Below, one piece after another: positions 34,401-43,400 of a stretch of DNA of 64,000 bases (its first letter is position 1; every line of letters begins with the position of its first letter). Location of the stretch: NCBI GenBank assembly GCA_029168955.1, contig JAPDOI010000038.1, positions 2,693,001 through 2,757,000 on the forward strand. Reading direction: 5' to 3'. The position numbers and the translations under genes were made by a program. This stretch comes from Aplectana chamaeleonis (Eukaryota > Nematoda > Chromadorea > Rhabditida > Cosmocercidae). The notes below the pieces were generated by a model. That model made no database searches, was not told the origin of the DNA, and saw only the letters and a list, made by a program, of their open reading frames with translations.

Positions 34401-37400
34401 GTTACTCCCGTCTTCTGCAGCCAATATATGCGAGCTGACCTGAGTAAAGAGAGAAGTTGAGAACTAAGGGAATAACGGGGCTTTTGATCGGAAACCATCG
34501 CTCATCTCACGATCTAGAAATGCGATTTTTCAGATCTGCGATGTTCCGTTGTTCACGTCGAGGGGCGGAAAAGGGCCGGACTTGCCCACAGCGGCGGGGT
34601 TTGCCCACTTTTCTAAGCCGTTTTGCGGCTCCTGGGTAGCTTTTCGTCCTGTTTTTTCGACGCTGTTCTGTTTCTGAGAGCCACGAGAAGCGTTTGTCGT
34701 GAAAAATTCGAGGATGAAGTTTATCGCGGACAGTGCCTTCAAGAAAGTACATACCGCGCGCGACATTTGAACAAACGGCACCGCAAACCGCAGCACCACC
34801 GATGTCCAATTCTTAGCTCAAACAGGACACATCGACCTGGGACTCGGCTTACATCTTCACATTCCGGTCCTTTTTCAAATAAGCACTGCTGCAGCCCACT
34901 CCGTAGAAGTAGATTTTTCATTCCCTTCACATGTGCCAAGTCCATTCTCGCTTCGAACGGGATCAGGATTCTGTCAACCCTATATGTATTGTTTGTAGGG
35001 CAAGACATATGTGTGCTCAAAGTGAAGAGCTCTCGATGCTGATTCGAAATATGGCCCTAGCTCCCCGAACGGGTCACATTGAGCCGAGTTATAACAAAGC
35101 GGCGATTTGAGGCGCCGTTTGTTCGAAAGTCGCGGGCGGTTTTCGGGCTGTACTATACGTTTATAATGGAGTGTAGGAGCTCCCCGTTCAAGAGCCACTG
35201 TTGTGTGTTAACGTGAGCCCATTTCCACCTGCTCCCATACCTTACGCAACCGTTTCTGACTTCCCCTCATACACCATTAAATCACCAGCAGGATACCATG
35301 CACTTATTACAGTGATAAGCAGTGGCTGGTGGGCGGATAGCTCGTTCGCACTCCTACAAATTCACTTTGGCTAGGTCACCAACGCCAACCTGACACATAA
35401 TACTCACCATGATGAACTTCCTGACTAGCAGCACGCCACTAATTGGTCCAAAGATGAGCAGTGGTTGTGAGGCATCCGACAGCTGCAGCTGAACTCCATA
35501 TCGTTGAGCGAGCCGATGTAATCTTGATTACATCACCATTTATTGGTAGACTGATCACATAGTGACATACTCCTGACACAGCTACTTCACTGCCTCGAGC
35601 GACTAATCTTTTTTGCCCAAGAATTCGAAACCAGCCACTCAGAGGTACCAGTTAAATGTTCACTTAAGGGCAGTGTCCACGATAAATTTCGTCTTCGGTT
35701 TTTGGCCGGAAATCGAGAGTTCAGGGTCTCATTAGAGCACTGGAGTCGAAATAACGAACGAAAACGAGCCAGAGAGAGCTCCATACGGCTCCGAAGTCCG
35801 CTTGCTCTAGCCCTTCCGCTCGCGGTCGAGTTTTCCGAGGAACAGTTTGGTCCGCTTCTACATTAGCATTGGAGCGCAAGCGCGGCTGAGCTTTATCATT
35901 GGAGCGCATTTTCGCACGCTGTCTACTTCAGGCCCATGCCCGCGCAACTCATCTACCGTTAAAATGTGGCTTTCGAGAAGAAGAGCTGATTTTGGATGTT
36001 TCGCAGCGTTTTTCATGATTCTTTGTTCACTGATGAAACAGTCAAACTCTGAACCTTCGTTTTCTGGTCAAAACTCGAAAACTATTTTCAACGTGAACAC
36101 TACCTTTAAAAGCAAAGTTCACGAAGAAAGAGTTGCACGTTTTTTTTTTGGTTAAAACGTAAGCTTTGGGTCCCTCTAACAAGACTGAGAACGGAAAGGC
36201 GACGAAAAACGGCCGGTGAGTGGGTGAAAATTTCGTGGGCCAGCCAACCCATTGGGCCATTCCGCCCACGTCCTCTAACATTTGCCCTGAATTCGTGGTT
36301 AGATGAGCGATGGTTTCCGATCAAAAACCCCATTCTTCCCTTCATTCTCAACTTCTCTCTTTACTCAGGTCAGCTCGCTCACATCGGCTGCGAAAATCGG
36401 GAGTTACAAACCTCGGACAACTCGTCCACAATGCTTCCCTTGCTGAATTTCGAGGGGCCAGAACTCCGTTTCTAGGGAGTCTCGTATCTACGACTCCAGG
36501 GACATCATTGAAATCAGCATGGGACCGTTTTCAAGATAGGCGGCTGAACAGAAAAACGACTTTTATCGTGAACACAGCCTTTGAAAGGATAATTCTGGTC
36601 ATATTCAAAGGCGCCATGCGAGAATGCAAGTAGTTATTCCGAATTTCGGTCGACGGTTAGGAGGTCGGCATCTTATTGATAGCCCCGTGAGAGCAGGAAA
36701 TGACCAGCCAATCGTTATCTGGCGAACCCTAGCTAAGAGGCTGGAGGAGCCGCAACACTGCTGACGCAGCGTTCATACTTTGCGAGAACGCGCGCTCTCA
36801 CTGCTCCGCACTCATCGACGTTCCTAAGTGTTGCTGGGCGCCCGCACACTAGAGTGTTGCCCGAATATTCGTTTATTCGAATAATATTCGAATATCCGAA
36901 TATTCAAAGAAGTGGATAATTCGGGTTATTCGAATAATCGAATATTCAAAGAAGTGTAATATTCGTTTATTCGAATAATCGAATATTCAAAGGAGTGGAA
37001 TACTCGTTTATTCGAATAATCGAATATTCAAAAAAGTGGAGTATTCGAATTATTCCGTTCCAACGCTCTACCGCAAACACTCACACACTGGCCAACACTT
37101 TTTGTCCCGTGTTATTTGATCGATGAGGTTTGATCGGGTGGTTGGTCATTTAAGTCGGCTCTTTGGCTAATTATTTACCTCGGTTGTAATAGTTGTGGTG
37201 GAATTGTAGTATAGAATGGCATTGGTTTCGAACTAGGCTTGAGGTTTGACGCTGTACGGATAGAACGCTCAGCTTGAAGCTTGCGGCTTCCTTTCTGGAG
37301 CGGGCGCAGATGCTAGAAAGCAAGCGCTTGAGTGCGGTTAGCGAATCGGATGCGCAAGCCCTTGCATGGGACAGAAAATGCCTGAAGCACGACTTATTAG

Positions 37401-40400
37401 TGATATTAGGCCCTCTCAAGGCGATCACTGGAGACGCCAACATCTTAGCCTTCGCCCCAACCTCGACATAGCCTTTTTTCTTGTCGTCCAAGCTGAGGGT
37501 TGCATGCTCTCGAGAGCCGTAAACTCAGTCAACTCTTTCAGTAGCCAGGTCTGATGAGAAACTTGGTGAGGCCCATATGCCCCTTACCTATCCATAGTTT
37601 TCAACTGAATATGGTGGGGAACGGTCTAGAAAATGTTTGGGCACCTCATACGGCACCCTGATAGCAATGCGTTTTAGAAGCGTGTGTATACGACCTCACC
37701 TCTGAGAATCCTTTCCATTTCTCAACACCTGCAGGAACTCCTCCTTGACGTTCAGAGTTGTGCGTGCGATTATGGGGAACTCCTCCTAGGTAATCCATAG
37801 TACTAGCCGTGATAAATATTCATAGATCTTAAAAAAATGATCTTACTGGGATTCGAAACTGATCCATGATGATTTTAACGGCTTGCAAAATGATGAGATC
37901 GTCGCCAGCGTTTGACTTCAGTGCACAGGAATACAGCGTAGGCGTAACAGCGCAAATCGTCATGGATACCTGAAACAGATAACATAACGTAACTTAACAA
38001 ATTATAACATAACATCGTTTGAGCTTCAAGTAGGGTCCAGCAGCCAGTCGGCAAGGGCCGCATAATACTTGCGACGCTCCTCGGTAGTCAGTCCGAGCAC
38101 AACGAGCACAAAAATTAAGGAGTTTGTAACGACTCCGCCTCCCCGGAAGATGAAAATTCTTATTTGGAAAATAAATAGTGCCTAATTTGCGTCCGATTTC
38201 GTTCGAAAATCGCCGTCCAGGCTCGTCCGCAGCGCGATGTCCGAATCTGTTCAAAAAAAATCAGCATACACGCTCGTAAACGTGTTTGAGATAACTACGG
38301 AAATAGAATCGTATGACTCAGAACACAGCGCCTATGCATGTTGAAGCGTCAAAAACGACCCGCAATGCCGCTACACGAGTACGAAGTTGGTCCGCTCCTG
38401 TCTCTGCCCGCCAACTGTGTTTGCTGTTCCCCTCCAGAGCAGTGGTGCTGGGTCATTCTCACCGTTGCCGTTCTTTAAGGTTTACTCATTGTACTAATTG
38501 ATCCACCCACATACATCGACATCGGTGGAAATGGCACAGCACCCCTGTTTTGGAGGAGGACGCAAATACAGGGGGTGGGCAGATACGGACTAGGTCAACT
38601 TCTCACTCGTGTAGCGGCATTGTGGGTCGTTTTTGATGCTTCGAAATGAGTAGGTTTTGTGTTCTGAGCTATACGATTCTATTTCAGTAGTTATCTCAAA
38701 CCCGTTTACGAGCGTGTATGCTGCCATTGAGTTCAACGCTATTAAAGACAGCATACACGCTCGTAAACGTGGTTGGGATAACAATGTGGATCGAGCCGTA
38801 TGGTCTACAACATAATGCCTTCGCATTTTGAAGTGACAAAAATGACCCACAACGCCGTTACATGAGTTAGAAGTTGGCCCCGCCCTGTATTTTTACGCCC
38901 CCTGTATTTGCCATTTTCCTCCAACGCAGGGTTGCTGGGCCTTCTTCGCCGTCAGTGACGTATGTGGTTCACTCATTAGGCAATGTACCAACAGTACCGA
39001 CGGTGAATGTGACCCAGCACCCTTGCGTTGCAGGAAAAGGCCAAATATGTACAGGGGGCGTGAAAATACAAGGCGGGGCCAACTTCTAACTCATGTAGCG
39101 GCATTGTGGGTCGTTTTTGACACTTCAAAATACGTAGGCGTTGTATTCTGGGCCATACCATTCTATTTCCGTAGTTATCTCAATCATGTTTACGAGCGTG
39201 TATGCTGCCTTTAGGGTTGGTGATTGCGCAGAGCGTATGGACACTGACCCACCACTGGTTGATGTGTTTGGAGATAACAGCTTCTAGACAAGGGGTTAAA
39301 GTGATAGAGGTGTTAAAAATGGAATACCATTATTTTTCTATTTTGCAAAAGGCAAGGCACAGTACACCCTCAGTCATGAATTTTGTGACTCTTATTTGAT
39401 TCTATAGTAGACCCCTCATATATAACACGTGCCAAGTACGAGATCTCAATTCCTACAAATAAGCGAGATATAATCGACCACCACAGGCCCGACCTCCTTC
39501 GCGTTTCTTTCATTTTTAAACAAATTATATATTTTCCATACGAAAATTCTATGGTCCCCCTCCAACTTTCATTTTTCCCAAGAAAATTTTTACGTACCCC
39601 TCCATTCTTTGGCAAGCTATCCACAACTGGTGCACCGTGGCTCCTAGGTGTCACGTGGTGGTTCTCGTGCCCCGCGTGAGTCTCACAGGTACAAGCCGTA
39701 GCCTACGGGACCTCAATGGGGCCGTGAACGCCTACTAAGCCATTGGCAATTTATCGACCAATGGATCTCAAGAATGAAATAAGAAAATTTCATAACATCA
39801 AATAAAATAGCATAACATAAGATAACACATAGCATAGCATAGCATAGCGTAGCAGAGCATAGCATAGCATAGCATAACGTAACATAGCGCCACATTACAT
39901 TACATAACATTATATAAAATAGTATAGCATAGCATGACATAACATTTACCGCGATGTTAAAAGAACATGATGCGGTTGCGGTCACACACTAAAACTACGG
40001 TGGAAGACGGCAGATTTCATTATTGATCGACAGCACAGCTGACTTTCTGGGTAGTTAAAGTTTTTCTTTTTTTTCCTTTTTTGTTTTGGCATTAATTTTG
40101 TTTCTAACTGTTTGAATATTGCGAATAGGGGCAATTCTTAGTGCGTAAGGGATATTAGCCTATTGTTCGGGCTTCAGAGTGTATTTTTTTCAAAATTCTG
40201 TCTCGAAATAAGAAAAAACGTCAATTTCCTCTCGCACACTGAGAAAAGCTCCTATTCGTAACTATACTATAAGAGTCAGAAACAAAAATAATGCTAAAGC
40301 AAACAAGAAAAAAACCGTAACTCAACAAGAGAATCAGTTGTGCTGTCGATCGATAACGAAATCTGGCGCCTTCCACCGTAGCTTTAGTGTGTGACCGCAA

Positions 40401-43400
40401 CCGCACCATGTCCTTTTGAAACTGCGGTAAACTGTAGCATAAAATAGCATAACATGACATAACATAACGACATAACATAACAAGGCATACAACGCATTGT
40501 ACAGCACAATGCAGCATAACACAACATAAAATAACATGTCGAGTTGGCCATACCTCGGGTGGAAACTGCTTGGCTTCAGGTTCGTTAGTATATATCCATG
40601 GCAAATCAAATGTCAGAATTAATGGTGATATGGCCTGGAAAAAAGTTCTACCATTCGGGTAACACGAAAACGGCAGGATAGGACTCATAGTAACTGAGCC
40701 AATCATAGTGACAATGACTTTTTTATATCATCAATACAGTTGACGATTGCCACCGATCACCTCGATCGTACCTGATAGACACTACTCTAGTAGCAAAGCT
40801 GGTTGGTATCTGAACTCACACGTAAATATTTTCGAGCGTTTTCAATGTTGGAGGGTGGTCCGGATATTGATACCTGGTCGCTTTTGTTCGTCGAGTCTCT
40901 GAAAATATGAAATATGAGGATGTACTAGAAACGGATAGCCAAGGTGGGAGAATTTTTTTGTGGAACTTAGTCTAGTGAATAAATAGGACTGCGGTGGTAA
41001 ATATTCACGCGGTATCTGGTAATCGAAGATGTCGCGAGCGCCGCAGGCCCCCTGCAAGCGTGATCGCACCTCGTCCATTTACTCGACTGAACTTGACAAA
41101 GAGACCATACACCGCTCCGGAAGTGAGCCTATATACGCTAATAAAAAGACCAGCCCCACGTCGCACGAGGCGCTCACAGATGATATCAGTTGGCTTGGAT
41201 CTAAAATGTCATTTACAAGAAGTATTTTTTTGGAATATGGTGAGAAGGTTTCGAATCTCATCTCGACGACATATGTGAATGCTTAATTATGTAGCTTTTA
41301 TGGTATGTTTTTCCATAAACCTCTCTTTCAGAACTTATAGAACTTCGGTGCGTAACATCGTTTTAGAAATGAGAGGTGGACAGAGGCGTGAGGGGTCCCC
41401 GATTGGTACGAAATAATTCGCTACCTCAGAAATGAAAAAAGGTACTTGTAACATGAAAGGTCAAAACCAGTTACTTGTAACATATCCAAGCCTATGTAAC
41501 TTACTTGCGACTTATCTCAGGTCATTCATGTTAGCTACATGTAGCATATCGAAGATATGCCGTGTGCAGCCCGCCTCCGATATGTTGCATGTAAGTTACA
41601 AGATAAGTCGCAAAGACCTTAAAGGCATCGTACGCGCTGGAAATCAATTTTCATTTCTCAAGCTCAATTTCATGACTGAGCCCGGTATACCACACTGGTA
41701 AACTTTAGCGCGTCAAAAACGTGGGGCAACGAGGTTGGAAGGCGTCAAAGGTGAAGATCCGCCACCAATTCTCACCAGTCATCTAGCACTGTTTCCTAGA
41801 ATGTTGCTGCGACCATAAGACTACATAAAAAATAGTTACGGCACGAACTCGACATGCAGAAAAACCCCGAAAATGACAGCGATAAGGCCTCCAAAAGCAG
41901 AAAAACTTCAAGAAGAATTTTGGTGCGAAACTCAAATTCGTATTTGCAATGTGTTCCTACTGGCTTTTCTTTACAAATGAAGGTTTTTCATGGGCCCCTT
42001 TGACATTTTCGTTCACTAGAGAGGCCAAGCTATGCAAAAACATGAAAAAATAATATATGGTTTTCTGCGCGTACGATGCCTTCGAATCGGCCAAGTTATG
42101 TTACAAGTCACTCGTTTTGGACAATTTTGGAACTTACGCGAATTGACGTAAGGCCGTTTCAAGGAAAGTATACAACGTACTCCTGGGGTCAGGCTTACTT
42201 AGAAAAATGGCAACAAGTTACTTGTAGTATGAATGTAGATTACTTGAATGTCTCAAGTAACTTACATTCATATTACATGTAACATACGTTTATATCACAT
42301 GTAACATGAATTCATATTTCATTTAAGTTACCCTCATGTCACATATAGCGTACACTTATATCCTCACCGTGGGTGGCCATTTTGCAGCGCATACTACACG
42401 CGACGCAGACATTGCGCCCACACGCGGCCATGCAAAGCGCAGAACGCTCTGTGAGGGCTTCTCATTTCGGGGTTTAGTACCTCGAATTAGGGTAATTGAA
42501 CCGACAACAACGCCTGTCCCTAGCCTGACCCCAGAAGCTCAACGTGTACTCCCCTAGGAAATGCCTTCTTGGCCCATTTAGGTTACTTGCGGATTATCTT
42601 GGCCAAATGAGTTACATGCGACATTTCGGATGCGCTCAACCGTCAATATGTTACTTGTAACTTAACTGACATGAGATAAGTCGCAGGTAACTTACATGGG
42701 TTCAGATATGCTACAAGTAACTTGTTTTTATTTTTCTGAGTATTAGAGGTGTTGCTGTTTGTTCAAATACCCATGTTTGAGGTACTGGGCTCCACACATG
42801 CAGGAAAGGCCTCGCGGAGCGTTTTCCGCGAATCGGTGGTTTTCTCCCCGGGTCCGACACCAGTCCCGACTGAAATGTCAGTCCCGAGAGATCTAACCTA
42901 CAGACTCCCTACAGATAACATAACCGACTGTACTAATTACCCCGGCAAGCTGTATACTGTAATAAGGACAATATAACGATATTACCACGTAACGCGTAAT
43001 TACACACTGGTGCCACCAACTTGAACTTCCCTGGACTAGTCAACACATATCCCCACTGTGTTATATACTTTGCAAAATATACGACCCTCTTGCATACACG
43101 ACAGGACACAAGCTAATTTTTAATAGTATATACTGCATGAGAATTTTGGAGAGATCTGGGAGGAAAGAAGGAATAGAAAGAAGGAACAAATATTATAGTA
43201 AAAGGAAGCACCACTGAAATAGTGATTACAATCGATAATACAGGTTTAGGCTTAAAACCTGTTCACTGAAGATGCTCTTGGCCATACAGCTGCATTACAG
43301 GAAGAATAGTAGTGTTCTTAAGGCCAGAGGCCCCGAAACGAAGCACAACAACGGTGAGGAACAAAGGAGCAGCACAGAGCTGCAGGAAGAAAGACCACGC

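Noticed and set aside
36850..37055. CRISPR-like array
   Set aside because: The 41-base units are contiguous and AT-rich with no unique spacers, and the host is eukaryotic.
37171..37491. Open frames on both strands (106 and 65 codons)
   Set aside because: Both look partly protein-like, but neither joins Bicaudal-C in phase and no domain is visible.
40684..40735. 'VTMIGS' frame just upstream of exon 40634 as the missing KH strand of Bicaudal-C
   Set aside because: It resembles BICC1 'VSIAGQ', but no acceptor with a pyrimidine tract precedes it and the phase does not fit.
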